Below are positions 1 through 10,579 of a stretch of DNA of 64,000 nucleotides, one piece after another. Made by a program: the position numbers and the translations under genes. The stretch spans positions 5,293,925-5,357,924 of the forward strand of contig OY725488.1 of assembly GCA_963281255.1 (NCBI GenBank), read 5' to 3'. Origin of the DNA: Aphrocallistes beatrix. Taxonomy: Eukaryota; Porifera; Hexactinellida; Sceptrulophora; Aphrocallistidae. Position 1 is the stretch's first letter. Each line of letters starts with the position of its first letter. Below the pieces are notes generated by a model. The model did not search any database and had not been told where the DNA came from. It saw nothing but the letters and a program-made list of their open reading frames with translations.

Positions 1-46
1 CAAAGTGTCCGCCAGCCGCGCAGCGCAAGCAAGCGAAGCTCGCTTG
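1..46 (+). repeat. Hairpin tail of family-1 repeat (truncated by window edge)
   Basis: This is the 3' end of the commonest repeat in the window, called family 1 here. It carries the GTGTCCGCCAGCCGCGCAGC stretch followed by the GC-rich self-complementary end AAGCAAGCGAAGC..GCTTGT. The body lies outside the window. Confidence 0.85.
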
Positions 47-90
47 TTCTTACTATTAAAACTCGATTAATGTATATGTGTATATATATA

Positions 91-1043
91 CAGTACCCGG
101 ACAAAAGTATTCGACCACCACAGAAACCTCCATACAAATAGTATTAAAGTGGGTATATTCATAAAGGAATATGTACTCAAACCGTGAGGAATACTCCATT
201 TTTTATTTCAAATTCGTAAACTACACTTTCTAATTACTCATAATTGATAGCCTCAACTCAATTACTAACTCCCAAGTTAATAAATAATAATATTTGATAC
301 TTGCTTGATACTACTTGTCCCAAGTAACAGTCATTATACACTGCCTGAACAAAAGTATTCGTATACCCCATAATTCCCCATACAAATAGTTATAATACTG
401 ATTTATTTAGCGAGTCAAGGTATTTAATTGTTAAGAGAATTTAACTTTAAATTCGAATTCTCCATATTCGAATTACTCATTTTATGATCTTTACACTCGA
501 TTAATCTCCTACAGGGTTAAATATTCTCAGATTGTGCCACCTCGTACCACTTATGCCATCATATACAATGGTGATAACTCGTGATATGTGCCATAGGGTA
601 GCAAATTCCGAAAATACTTAAATTTGAAGGAGAGTAATTAAGTTAAAAGCTTATAAAGTGGGTAATTTGAATATGGAGAATTCGAATTTGAAGTCAAATT
701 AAGTATATCTCTTACCAATTAAATACCTTGACTCGCTAAATAAATCAGTATTATAACTATTTGTATGGGGAATTATGGGGTGTACGAATACTTTTGTTCA
801 GGCAGTGTATATGATGGCGATTAGTGACACAAAGTGGCAGAGGTTGATAATTTTCTACATAAGAATAAGTATTTGAGTTGAGACTCTGAATTACGAGTAA
901 TTAGAATGTGTAGCTTACGAATTTGAAATAAAAATAGAATATTTTCTACTGTTTGAGGACATGTTCCTTTTTTGAATAGTTCCAATTTAATACTATTCGT
1001 ATGGAAGTTTTCGTGGTGGTTGAATACTTTTGTCCGGGTAGTG
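91..1043. repeat. Tc1-type MITE with a second MITE nested inside
   Basis: The ends are inverted repeats: CAGTACCCGGACAAAAGTAT at the left, and its complement ending GTCCGGGTAGTG at the right. They sit in TA-rich flanks, as expected for Tc1/mariner insertion at TA. A second element (339-807) begins CACTGCCTGAACAAAAG and ends with the complement, and sits between TA dinucleotides. Its arms are roughly 90-100 bp long. Neither element contains a transposase reading frame, so both are non-autonomous. Another copy of the inner element is at 23903-24386, and a left half of the outer one at 31287-31600. Confidence 0.8.
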
Positions 1044-1380
1044 TATATATTTATATCTCTGTCACGAATTGATTGAAGAAACAAGCAAGCGAAGCGCGCT
1101 TGTATATATAAATATATAAACATTAATTGAGTTTTTATAGTAATGATATAATCTCTTGAATTAGCAATTGCCGGGCTAAGTTCTTGTTTTGTAAAATTAA
1201 GTAATCCGCATCTGTTATAATGGCAAGAGGGGACCAGTTATGGCAACCACAACTTATCCGCGCCGGCCAATTCAAGCGTGACAAACTCTCGTTTTCTATC
1301 CAAATCCATGGTGTGATTTATCTCTTCGTTGCCACATGATTTAGCCTTTCTAGTTCAGTCAGCCGCACATAAATAAATAC

Positions 1381-2787
1381 ATGTCTCTCCACACTCCTGC
1401 CAATCTCATCTCTCCCTCTGGTCATATAACCTCTAAGATCTCTGAAGGGGACATTGGTCTCGCCTATTCCCCTGATCAAAAGCGATACCACCCTATCAAG
1501 ATAGAGAGCGGGTTCCCTGTGAAGCTATGGAAATTTACCATTAATCCAAATGGAGCCATTGGACACTGGTATGGGACGAGGTTCATTATCAAAGGCGAGA
1601 ATTTAGAGGTGTACAATGCTTGTAAATTGGATGGAAAGGTCGAAGAGACGGCGGGTAGTGGAGACTCCGTGCGAGATAATAGAAATCTGTTAGACGTAGC
1701 TACTAATCAGAATTTCTCAAGAGGTGAAATCGAGGAGTTGAAAGAGAAGGAGCTAGAGCCTGAACAGCTGATCGGACAGATCCTATCAGGGAGTAACACG
1801 TTTCGAGAAAAGACGGAATACTCTCAGCAGAAGTACCTCTCTAAGAAGAGGGCTAAGCACATGCCAATAATTTTTATTTACCGCCCCTCCCTGCGACACC
1901 TGGCCCTGATGCACTACCGCCTTGCTCCAGAAAGGATTGGGTTTCTACGCATTGACACTCTTTCTCAGCTGCTGGCGCTGGCCAACGTGCGACACGGATC
2001 CAGACTCCTGGTGGTGGACAACTTAGGAGGTCTCACGATCGGGGCTTCCCTAGAGCGGATGGGAGGCGGAGGCAGCCTTGTAGAGCTATTCACCACAGAG
2101 ATAGTTCACTCCCGTACAGTCCTGTCTAGCTTCACTCACCTCTCTCCTCAGCACTGGGAGTGCCTAAGTGCATTCCCACTCAGGCGGTTGTCCAAGCTGA
2201 CAGAGTTTGGAGTTCAGGGCTGCCACACTCCGACAGAGTCTGAACATCCCCCTCCTGTAGATGACAGAACACCGCTCACCATGTGTAGCAACCTTGCCCC
2301 CGACTCAGCAGAGGAGGGCGCATCAGTTGAAATGCCTTCAGTTCAGTTAGAACCGCTTCCTATAAAGACAGACAAATACTCCACTGCTAGGGAACTCCTA
2401 CTTCATGGAGAATTTGATGCTTTAATTATAGCCACAAAGCACACCCCCATACCAATCCTTGAGCTCTGTCTGCCTTTTGTCTCTCCTTCCAGACCCCTGC
2501 TCGTATACTGCGTATTCTCAGAATTAATATCTGCATGTCATGAGTACTTCTTTCACAGCGCTAGTATCAAGCTCACACAGCTTTCATCTAGCTGGCTCAG
2601 AGATTATCAGCCCCTGGAGTCCAGGATGCACCCTGAGATGACATCCACCTCCTCCAGGACTGGTTACATCCTGCACGGAGTTAGAGTTAAGACTTATAAG
2701 GCCGCCACTCCCGAGCAGAAGGAGCCCATTCCTCCCAGTCAAGGGGCGGAGTCTCCCGAGAGCAAAAGGATTAAGCTACTAGTTTGA
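1381..2787 (+). CDS. TRMT6: tRNA (adenine-58-N1)-methyltransferase non-catalytic subunit TRM6
   Basis: This is the non-catalytic partner of TRMT61A. The heterotetramer makes m1A58 in the T-loop of tRNAs, including initiator tRNA-Met, in the nucleus. The 468-residue single exon is close to the roughly 500 residues of animal TRM6. The family signature lies around residues 98-160: DNRNLLD, then NQNFSRGEIEEL, then SGSNTFREKTEYSQQKY and a KK.AKH basic run. After it comes a Rossmann-like half with LLVVDNLGGL. The catalytic SAM-binding motifs of TRM61 are absent, as expected. The ATG is preceded by in-frame stops and by an acceptor-like CCTTTCTAG 27 nt upstream. The reading frame is intact and moderately GC-balanced in very AT-rich surroundings. 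The assignment is secure; only the exact 5' exon structure is open. Confidence 0.95.
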   Translation: MSLHTPANLISPSGHITSKISEGDIGLAYSPDQKRYHPIKIESGFPVKLWKFTINPNGAIGHWYGTRFIIKGENLEVYNACKLDGKVEETAGSGDSVRDNRNLLDVATNQNFSRGEIEELKEKELEPEQLIGQILSGSNTFREKTEYSQQKYLSKKRAKHMPIIFIYRPSLRHLALMHYRLAPERIGFLRIDTLSQLLALANVRHGSRLLVVDNLGGLTIGASLERMGGGGSLVELFTTEIVHSRTVLSSFTHLSPQHWECLSAFPLRRLSKLTEFGVQGCHTPTESEHPPPVDDRTPLTMCSNLAPDSAEEGASVEMPSVQLEPLPIKTDKYSTARELLLHGEFDALIIATKHTPIPILELCLPFVSPSRPLLVYCVFSELISACHEYFFHSASIKLTQLSSSWLRDYQPLESRMHPEMTSTSSRTGYILHGVRVKTYKAATPEQKEPIPPSQGAESPESKRIKLLV

Positions 2788-3593
2788 GTATATTAGATTC
2801 AGGGCGATACTTCTCAGAGTAATTTATAATTCATCACTTTAAATTTGGGATTATAATTTTTTTAAATGGTTTTAATAATTTAATCACATTTCTGCTACAT
2901 CCCAATTTATATGAACCTGCCTTAACTGTTTTCGAAGATTGAAAATTTGAGAAGCCTTTAGTTAATTAATTTTTATTATCATGCTCTCTGCAGAAATCTT
3001 ATATTATAAGTCATACAGGCTAACACACCGTCCGGGCTAGGTGAAGTTACAAAGGGTTTAGGATTAGACCCCCAGGAATAAACGTAGCCCATAACCGACC
3101 ATTTCTAAACAATACTGTCGGACCAGTGTCGTTCACTCCTGATGAATACTTTTAATCGATTTCGTTCTATTCTAATAAATTTCGATACGAATTATCCAGG
3201 CCAAGTTGTATGCCTAGGCCCCCCGATAAATTATATCTAGTACAACCACCGGAGGTCCAAAAGGTCAAAGCAGCTTGCAAGAGTCCTGTATTTTATTATA
3301 CTAACTTTGTAAGAATTTGACATCGAAAATTTCGCCCATCAAAGTTTTTAAAATATTTTTTGGTTGAACCCATATTTTTACGATTAGTTTAATAGACCGA
3401 ATTTGTTTGACTATCACGTCACCTTGTTTAACTTATTGATATAAACAAGGTGACGTGATAGTCCCCAATGTCTAATTGAACGAAGTGCCGACATTAAAAC
3501 AGACAATGAATAAATGCATTATTCTGAGCCAACATAATTTTCTGTATTGTGATATGCACCTGCAGAGTTTGTTTACCTAATTAGCAAGAAAGT
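2788..3593. other. TRMT6-TIMM8 intergenic region
   Basis: AT-rich, with no gene or recognised repeat body. It contains a perfect 22-bp inverted repeat (listed separately). The last bases, ACCTAATTAG ending at 3584, look like a splice acceptor 9 nt before the TIMM8 ATG. Confidence 0.5.
3409..3463. repeat. Perfect 22-bp inverted repeat with 11-nt loop
   Basis: The left arm, 3409-3430, begins GACTATCACGTCACCTTG. Its exact complement occupies 3442-3463, around the spacer 3431-3441. Each arm carries ACGTCA/TGACGT. It may be a tiny MITE remnant or a regulatory palindrome. It lies 130 bp upstream of the TIMM8 start. Confidence 0.85.
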
Positions 3594-3848
3594 ATGGATA
3601 CTGATAAGATGGACCCCGAGTTGCAAAGGATGCTCGCCATGGAGACTCAACAAGCCAAGTTCATGCGGGATGTGCATAGATTTACTGACATCTGCTGGGA
3701 GCGATGCATCGACAAGCCTGGAAACAAGCTAGAAAGCAAGAACGAAACCTGTTTAAAGAATTGTCTTGAAAGATTCATTGACACATCTAACTTTGTGATC
3801 TCTCGCCTAGAGAAAAAACACCAACACTCCGATGAGTCACACTTCTAG
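3594..3848 (+). CDS. TIMM8: Mitochondrial import inner membrane translocase subunit Tim8
   Basis: This is a small Tim chaperone of the mitochondrial intermembrane space. It pairs with Tim13 and escorts hydrophobic precursors to TIM22/TIM23. At 84 residues it is slightly shorter than human TIMM8A/B. The twin CX3C motif is visible as CWERC near residue 34 and CLKNC near residue 58. The flanking sequence is family-typical: DICWERCIDKPGNKLESK, then ERFIDTSNFVISRLE. There is no cleavable presequence, as normal for this family. One exon, intact. The sequence does not separate TIMM8A from TIMM8B; a single ancestral TIMM8 is the safest name. Confidence 0.96.
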   Translation: MDTDKMDPELQRMLAMETQQAKFMRDVHRFTDICWERCIDKPGNKLESKNETCLKNCLERFIDTSNFVISRLEKKHQHSDESHF

Positions 3849-4265
3849 TTACGAATAGCTTCTGTTGTTAGGACCAATTGCTGAGTCATTTTTACTACAA
3901 TTTCGTTTCTATGTTTACCATATGACTTACGTCTTGGGCGGATACAGGATTTAAGGCACACTGACTTTTGTATTGCTTAATACATTTAAACGAACAGTGC
4001 TTCGCCCTTTATAAAGGTAACATTCGGTAAAATGGACAGAATTTTAAATTTTCATAAAAAGCCTCGTTTTTGGCAAAGAACTTGTTAAAACTTGTTATTA
4101 TCCACCAAAAATAGAGAGGGCTTTTAGGGTGCCTAAATGATCACAAGGATCAACAACTTGGAGGTGGATTTTTTCCAAGATTTCCAACCTCCATTCATTT
4201 TTGGCAGCATAACGAAGCGAGTATATAAGGCTGTTTTTGAGAGTTATAGTGTTTGAAAGTTTAAA
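3849..4265. other. Gap between TIMM8 and the hAT remnant
   Basis: AT-rich, nothing recognised. The stretch just upstream of 4266 should hold the BED zinc finger of a complete hAT transposase, but I could not find a BED motif in the reading frames I tried. Confidence 0.4.
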
Positions 4266-5063
4266 TTGTCCCAAATTTCTTCGACTCCTCTCAATTCTCA
4301 TCACGATGATGAGTATAAGCAAGCGAGTGAAGTTAAGAAGGCTGAACAAGATGAAAAAAGGCTAAAACTTTCGAATGAAGAGAAACACAATGAAATCTAC
4401 AGCATAGCGACAAGTATGAATATGACGAAGCAGCTGACTTTCCAGCAGACATTCGATCGGCAGAAGAAGTGGACCGAACATCATCCAAAGCAACAGTCAA
4501 TAACATTTCGTTTAGCTGAGTGGATTTGTTTCGCTATGCTTCCCTACACAATTGTGGAAGATGATCGTTTTAAAGTAATGATTAATCAACTTAACCCAAG
4601 GTTTGTTATCCCAAGCGAGAAGAAATTTCGTCAAAAAATCATTCCAGATATATACAAACGAGTATACCAACATATAAAAATGATTACAGCGAGTGATATT
4701 TTTCATTTCTGTTTCATAACTACAGACATCTGGTCATCTCAGAGTATGCATAGTTTTATCAGTACAACGTTACAGTACAACGTTACACGTGATAATAATT
4801 GGAAACCCAAGATGGTAGTTTTGAAGTGTTTCCCAATCGATGAGTCACACACAGGCCAACACATTGCAGATGTGCTTGGGAATATAATGGCATAATGGAA
4901 ACTGAACCACAAACTCCACGTAGTTTTGCGTGACAATGCCCCAAATATGGTTAAGGCGATGAAATTGAATGGATGGAAAAGTGCAGGATGCTTTTTGCAC
5001 ACTCTACAGTTAATTGTTGATCATTCCATTTTTGAACAAAGCGGTGTTAAGTTAATGATGCAT
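4266..5063 (+). pseudogene. hAT (ZBED-like) transposase remnant
   Basis: About 265 codons resemble the middle of hAT-superfamily transposases. TTDIWSSQS contains the first catalytic Asp region. RDNAPNMVKAM, the usual second Asp region, follows an in-frame TAA at 4893-4895. Upstream is KQLTFQQTFDRQKKWT..HPKQQSI, a typical hAT lead-in. The BED finger and the C-terminal dimerisation domain are missing. The frame is cut off near 5063, where a family-1 repeat begins. It is therefore a truncated, stop-containing relic and not a functional or domesticated gene. Confidence 0.8.
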
Positions 5064-5320
5064 CATATGTGAGGTATGTTAGTATACAGATTCTATTAAA
5101 ATTTCAGCCTTCTATCTCCTACTATAATGGCTGAGTTATGCTCGAATAACTGTATTGCTTAACTTTTTAAAAATGTGACAATGACGTCATAATTCCATGA
5201 TGAGTCGACATTTTGCTCTTAGCTCAGGACTTATTGGAGCCAAGGCCAAAAAACTCCCACATGCCAAAAATTAGCTTCCTATGACCGGCAGTTTCTTCAA
5301 CCAATTCGTTACAGATATAT
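5062..5320 (-). repeat. Family-1 repeat, 5' half
   Basis: This shares the family-1 body on the minus strand: CGAATTGATTGAAGAAACTG, then GGCATGTGGGAGT, GACGTCATTGTCACA and the GATAGAAGGCTGAAATTTTA segment. It stops at the hAT junction, so the hairpin half is missing. Confidence 0.85.
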
Positions 5321-5340
5321 ATATATACTGTATATACTAT

Positions 5341-5842
5341 ACAAGCGCGCTTCGCTTGCTTGCGCTGCGTGGCTGACGGACACTTCGTGTCCGCCGGAGG
5401 CTCCCTTCGGTCGCCTGGAGGTGACATTGGTTAATTATAAGGGAGATAACATCTCTAAATATGTCCATCTTAGTGTTATTAAAACCAATTTCACTCGAAA
5501 AATCACCAAATTTGTCAATTTTAAAATTTTTGATGCGTAATGATGACGTCATAACAAAGTGATGAGTCATCATTTTTTGATGAAAGTCGCATCATATGTG
5601 AGGTATGTTAGTATACAGATTTTATTAAAATTTCAGCCTTCTATCTCCTATAATGGCTGAGTTATGCCCGAATAACTGTGTTGCTTAACTTTTAAAAATG
5701 TGACAATGACGTCATAATTCCATGATGAGTCGACATTTTCGTCTGAGCTCAGAACTTACTGGAGCCATAGCCAAAAGACTCCCACATGCCAAAAATCAGC
5801 CTTCTGCGCCCGGCAGTTTCTTCAATCAATTCGTTACAGATA
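5341..5842 (-). repeat. Family-1 repeat, full length
   Basis: A full copy in reverse orientation. The GC-rich hairpin end ACAAGCGCGCTTCGCTTGCT comes first and the body ends at CAATTCGTTACAG. It is flanked by TA runs and followed by CATTAATCGAGTTTTAATAG TAAGGAT, the flank motif shared by most copies. Confidence 0.9.
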
Positions 5843-5898
5843 TATATATATATACATTAATCGAGTTTTAATAGTAAGGATAAACAAATAAATATTAA

Positions 5899-7000
5899 TC
5901 ATAGCCTACTACATACAGGCCATTTCACTACTTTAGACCAGGGATAAGATAAAGTCGAGTTTTTAATACAATGAAATTTAACACAATATCATTTTGATAT
6001 GTTTAATATCGTGTAATTATACATCCTCTACCCCACAATAATGATATTATTGACTGCTGGCATAATTTAGTTGACGGACAAGGAATACTACATAAATATA
6101 TAGGTGTATATATATATACATATATTAATTCCAACAACCACCTAGCCTAACTCTCATGCTTTCCCAATCGAAAGTAGTATTCTTGAAGCGCGCGAGGAAC
6201 CTTCGCCCCAATATAACCACCCTATTGTTAGTATCGAGTACTTCGATTTCGTGTTCTAGTGGTCGACCATCCCCCACATCTATCGCCACGCAGGCCGTAC
6301 CACAGACTGCAACGCTGTCCGCCCTAGCCCATACACTTGACTGTACTTTGTGCTGTAAGGGATATTCATCTTTTGTACGGTGCCTCTGTCCACCATCGAA
6401 GGATCCGCCCACGTGTCCATCATTACATTGATGGGTTAACCGTTCCATTTAACTGGTACCACAACCGCCGTCTCATGTACAACACTATGCTGCGTCGTGA
6501 CCTGAAATACTCCTCTTCGACTTCGTGTATGTGGGCAATAGCGGACCTCGTGTCCTCTTTCGCCACATTTCGCACAGTACCGTTCCGGGCATTGGGCCAT
6601 AAAGTGCCTGTCCGAGTCGCAAATAAAGCACCGACCCTTCTTAGGGAATTGGCTTGCCGGATACTTCCTTGTAGGTCCATCCCGCCTCCCCATTGCCCCT
6701 TTGCTGCGTGGCGCATCCTTATATGTATAGAAACAGTTGAGAGCTAACATTCAAGAACAAATACAACGTAAAAGTAAAAAGGAACCATATAGCAGAGAAA
6801 GAAAATAGCCATAACATTGATATATAATTTATTGGAACGTAGACTAGTTCCATATAGTTATGCATCAAACAAATGATGAATTAGATTTGGAACAAAAAAT
6901 ATTTATTCATATTATGGGTGCGTAAGAAAATCCACTTTATCTTATCCCTGGTACCATGGAAAATTGTTCAGTGAAAAGGCCTTATTGTAGTAGGCTATGA
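5899..7000. mobile_element. Long-TIR DNA element (family T), copy A, carrying a gag-protease fragment
   Basis: The left end reads TCATAGCCTACTAC..GGCC..TTTCACT, then CCAGGGATAAGATAAAGT (5899-5957). The right end is its complement (6932-7000, ending GTAGTAGGCTATGA). A TATTAA abuts both ends (5893-5898 and 7001-7006) and may be the target duplication. No transposase is present. The interior carries a decayed retroelement gag-protease piece. Copy B at 37970-38795 has the same ends without that cargo. Confidence 0.75.
6125..6750 (-). pseudogene. Ty3/Gypsy-type gag zinc-knuckle and aspartic protease fragment
   Basis: Reading leftward, the first part (6750-6436) holds two retroviral-type CCHC knuckles: CFICDSDRHFMAQC, then CAKCGERGHEVRYC. 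A second frame (6448-6125) holds a protease-like segment with AIDVGDGRPLEHEIEVLD and VILGRRFLARF. The frames differ, so at least one frameshift separates them. No capsid, reverse transcriptase (RT) or integrase is present. The fragment lies entirely between the inverted ends of the family-T element, so it was either captured or inserted there. Confidence 0.75.
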
Positions 7001-7047
7001 TATTAATCGAGTTTTAATGTAAGGATATATATATTTATATAGCTCTG

Positions 7048-7518
7048 TAACGAATTGATTGAAGAAACTGTCAGGCCCAGAAAGCTGATTTTTGGCATGC
7101 GGGAGTATTTTGGCTATGGCTCCAGTAAGTTCTGAGCTCAGACCAAAATGTCTACTCATCATGGAATTATGACGTCATTGTCACATTTTAAAAAGTTTAG
7201 CAATACAGTTATTCGAGCATAACTCAGCCATTATAGGAGATAGAAGGCTGAAATTTTAATAGAATCTGTATACTAACATACCTCACATATGATGTAACTA
7301 TCATCAAAAAATGATGACTCATCATTCTGTTATGACGTCATCATTACGCATCAAAAATTTTAAAAATTGACAAATTTGGTGACTTTTCGTGCGATATCGA
7401 ATATAACAGTAGGACAGACATATTTAGGGATGTTATCTCCCTTATAATTAATCAATATGACCCAGGCGCCCACAAAGTGTCCGTCAGCAGCGCAGCACAA
7501 GCAAACGAAGCGCGCTTG
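7048..7518 (+). repeat. Family-1 repeat, full length
   Basis: Runs from CTGTAACGAATTGATTGAAG to the hairpin end GCGAAGCGCGCTTGT, with TA runs on both sides. The flank motif ATTAATCGAGTTTTAATAG occurs on both sides in the same orientation, so neighbouring copies are stacked. Confidence 0.9.
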
Positions 7519-8008
7519 TATATACATATATACACATTAATCGAGTTTTAATAGTAAGGTTATGATAAATAATTTGTTTACTTTTGCTTACATTAGATAC
7601 ATACATAAAGTAAACAAATTATAAAAATAGGCTAGAGGCTGGCTTCCTACGATTGACATGGGGTTTTCAAGGATGTAGATTTCGAATATTTTATTTTCAG
7701 TTCAATATGATAAATAATTTGTTTACTTTTGTTTACATTAGATGCATAAAGTGAACAAATTACAAAAATAGGCTATAGGCTGGCTTCCAAACGTTGACAT
7801 GGTGTTTTCAAGGGTGTAGATTTAGAATATTATATTTTCGGATCCATATGATAAATTATTCGTTAACTTTTGTTTACAATATTTATATAATGTCAAAAAA
7901 TTCCCCAAATAGGTTAGATTGAGTAACTCCATGCGCCCGTAGGGCGACTCTGCGAGCAAATAGTGTCCCCAAGTCGCGGAGCGCAAGCAAGCGAAGCGCG
8001 CTTGTATT
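7519..8008 (+). repeat. Family-3 repeat (same hairpin end, different body)
   Basis: It ends with the same AGCGCAAGCAAGCGAAGCGC hairpin as family 1. The body is unrelated: about three imperfect tandem units of roughly 120 bp containing GATAAATAATTTGTTTACTT and CTGGCTTCC..GTTGACATGG. A reverse copy lies at 18483-18900. Confidence 0.75.
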
Positions 8009-8449
8009 AAAAAAAATATCTATTGTGTGGGATACTGACTATTCGATGCGCGACTGATTCGATCGGTTTATAGCCGCTGGTAGTTAGGTCATCACCCGAT
8101 ACTATGAAAATGTAATTATCTTTTTTATTTCTTATTATACAACTTCCAAAATACTTCAATAAAATTAGTATATTTGAAACCTGGTTTTTGCCTCATTCCC
8201 GTACATGATGTTTTAGGTGCGCAAATGCTATCTGATTTTTTGCCTATTTTTTTCCACTAACCATGCAAAAATATATAATGCCAATGTTAGTGTTAGTCTG
8301 GTTAGAATGGTGCCACCGATCTAGAGCACGGCATCAGAGAACTGCCACGGGTACAATCACTAGTAATTAGTGTTCCCTCCCCAAACTGGTAGTTCTTCGT
8401 AATGCGTATTATTACTTGTATTATTGGTTATTTATAGTTTCGACTTCCT

Positions 8450-8700
8450 GCGAACAGTCGCAGGAAGCTGATCTTTGGCACAACGAAATATTTTGCTACT
8501 GGCTCAAGTCTCAGACGAAAATGTCAACTCATCACGAAATTATGACGTCATTGTCACCTGTTTTATGCATAGCTCGAAATTTCAGTTTATCGAGCATAAC
8601 TCTGCCATTATTTGCCCTAGATGGTTGAAATTTGAATCACAGCTGCGTTTGAATGTATTAATGAGATCTCAAAGGCTAATATGGGGGATTTTAATATTTG
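8450..8700 (+). repeat. Diverged family-1 repeat beside RPS24
   Basis: An old copy: AGTCGCAGGAAGCTGATCTT, AAAATGTCAACTCATCACG, then TTATGACGTCATTGTCACCT can be aligned to family 1. The later half and the hairpin are lost. It ends about 60 bp before the RPS24 start. Confidence 0.6.
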
Positions 8701-8759
8701 AAATCTGATTCTCTTACTTGTTTTAATATTATAGATTTCTAGCTTTTGAATTTCTCAAG

Positions 8760-9146
8760 ATGACTGAAATTGTTATTCGTACTAAAAAGCTGATGAGAAA
8801 CCGACTACTTGATCGGAAGCAAATGGTTCTGGAAATAATCCATCCTGGAAAACCACCTGTTTCCAAGGAGAATATCAGAAAACAGCTCGCCAAGAAATAC
8901 AAAACAACTCCTGATGTAATCTTCTGCTTCGGTTTTAGAACAGTTTTCGGGGGAGGCCGTAGCACTGGGTTCGCTCTAATTTACGATTCTATGTCTAGCG
9001 CCAAGTACGCTGAGCCGAAGTACAGACTCGTGAGGCAAGGACACGAGAAAGTTAAGAAACCTACTCGCAAACAGAGAAAGGACCGCAAGACTAGGATGAA
9101 GAAGGTTCATGGCACAAAAAAGACCAAGGTCTCAAGCAAGAAATGA
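8760..9146 (+). CDS. RPS24: 40S ribosomal protein S24 (eS24)
   Basis: This is a structural protein of the small ribosomal subunit. The 128 residues match animal eS24 nearly end to end: TIRT-like [24 protein letters not shown]-like [19 protein letters not shown], then the family signature [19 protein letters not shown] and a Lys/Arg-rich tail. Human eS24 is about 133 residues. The reading frame is intact in one exon. In vertebrates the initiator codon sits on its own short exon. Here the ATG is continuous with the body, and two acceptor-like TAGs (ending 8734 and 8742) lie 25 and 17 nt upstream. Confidence 0.97.
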   Translation: MTEIVIRTKKLMRNRLLDRKQMVLEIIHPGKPPVSKENIRKQLAKKYKTTPDVIFCFGFRTVFGGGRSTGFALIYDSMSSAKYAEPKYRLVRQGHEKVKKPTRKQRKDRKTRMKKVHGTKKTKVSSKK

Positions 9147-9461
9147 TTATTCTCGAACTAGTAATCTTTAGCTAAGGAGTTTAGGTACTGTAGTTGATTC
9201 TGAGAATAAGGCTAGTTGATTAATATTGATATTAACATGGGTTTTAATTAAAAATTGTGTCTGTACTAGAGTACGATACATGTGGTTAGGTGAAAAATTA
9301 CGAATTAGTATCTGATAAAGATTTTGAATAATAGTTTTATTTGTGGGCAATCAGGGTTAGATCCAGCCTGGATCTCAGAGGGAGGGGAGGGTAAAGGAGG
9401 TCTAAAATATTTTAAGGGGGGGCTAGATGCATCCCTGTGAGCAACTATTTTATCCGAGTTT

Positions 9462-9522
<61 letters not shown>
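9147..9522. other. RPS24 3' flank and (TC)n(TA)n microsatellite
   Basis: An AT-rich 3' flank is followed by a short G-rich patch. Then come a (TC)n run and a (TA)n run (about 9469-9522), which directly abut the next MITE. Confidence 0.7.
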
Positions 9523-9525
<3 letters not shown>

Positions 9526-10114
9526 GGTGTCTCAAAAGTTCTGCAACACTTGTTGCTGATGCATTATACATAGATAAATAGATCGAATATCCAATACCTC
9601 TTTTTAATCAAAAAATAGGGAGGATTATCTTAATTATTTTGCATTCCCAATGGCCTGCTTTTCTCAATTTATTTGCAATGCTGGATCATATATATCGTTG
9701 TCTAGTAAAGAATATTTTTTATCTCAATAAAAAAACTCATATCCATGGTACATTTGACGTCTATACTTAAAATACTCGCGTTCTTATAGAAGATTTCCGT
9801 TACATAAATCAAAAGTAATAATATTATTTTAGTATTATGAATCAATTACAGAATATAGAAGTGATTAATGTAATATTTCATCAGAAAAATAGTGATCTTC
9901 AAACTTGACACTTTTGAGCTCCAAATTTTGGAGTAATTGGTATGTAATTATTTAAAATTTTATAAGAAATGTTTTTTGCGTAATGAGTTGAGCTCATTTC
10001 AATGCTAGAAGGGTGCTAGATTTCATTTATGGAGGCTAATTTGGAATACAATCAAGTGATCTTAGTCAAATTAACAAAGTAAAATTAGTTGTTGCAGAAC
10101 TTTTGAGACACCCT
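9523..10114. repeat. Tc1/mariner-type MITE (AGGGTGTCTC family), copy 1
   Basis: Terminal inverted repeats AGGGTGTCTCAAAAGTTCTG at the left and the complement ending GAGACACCCT at the right, in TA flanks. About 590 bp, non-coding. A second copy in opposite orientation is at 44372-44962. Confidence 0.85.
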
Positions 10115-10123
10115 ATATATATA

Positions 10124-10567
10124 CAGTCGAACCTGCTATAACGGCCACTCTATATAACGGTCACCTGTCTATAGCGGTCACTGATGAACAGTCCCGTCCG
10201 AAATTCAATAATATTGAACCTGTGTATAGCGGTCACCTGCTCAATGCGGCCAGCGGCCACCCATTTGTAGTCCCTTACTGACCCTAAAACTGTCTATAAC
10301 GGCCACTACCTGTCTATAATGGCCACTTCCTGTCTATAACGGCCATCACCTTTTTCACCTTTTTATGTGTTTAATACAGGACCTGTTACGAACGATAAAC
10401 AAGTTTCATGTAATTACTTTAAGTAATGGATTTCTAAAAACTTATATTTATTGCACTACGTTGATTCCTTTTGGGGATTGAGACAATCACCTGTATATAA
10501 CGGTCACCTGTGTATAACGGCCAATTTTGTCCAGTCCCTTGGGTGGCCGTTATATACAGGTTCCACT
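10124..10567. repeat. pogo/Tigger-type MITE (ATAACGGCCAC family), copy 1
   Basis: The ends are CAGTCGAACCTGCTATAACG and the complement of TAGTGGAACCTGTATATAAC, with TA on both sides. CAGT..AACCTC/G..ATAACGG termini are typical of pogo-like elements. The interior repeats ATAACGGYCAC several times. A nearly identical copy is at 32249-32692. Confidence 0.85.
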
Positions 10568-10579
10568 ATATATATATAT

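Noticed and set aside
4266..5063. hAT-like frame considered as a domesticated ZBED gene
   Set aside because: It has an in-frame stop, lacks the BED finger and dimerisation domain, and is cut by a repeat.
5337..5573. Short open frames inside family-1 repeats that recur in many copies (for example minus-strand frames at 5337-5573, 10909-11169 and plus at 19200-19439)
   Set aside because: They read through the GC-rich tail and body of a non-coding repeat, differ in frame and length between copies, and have no start or domain in common with any protein family.
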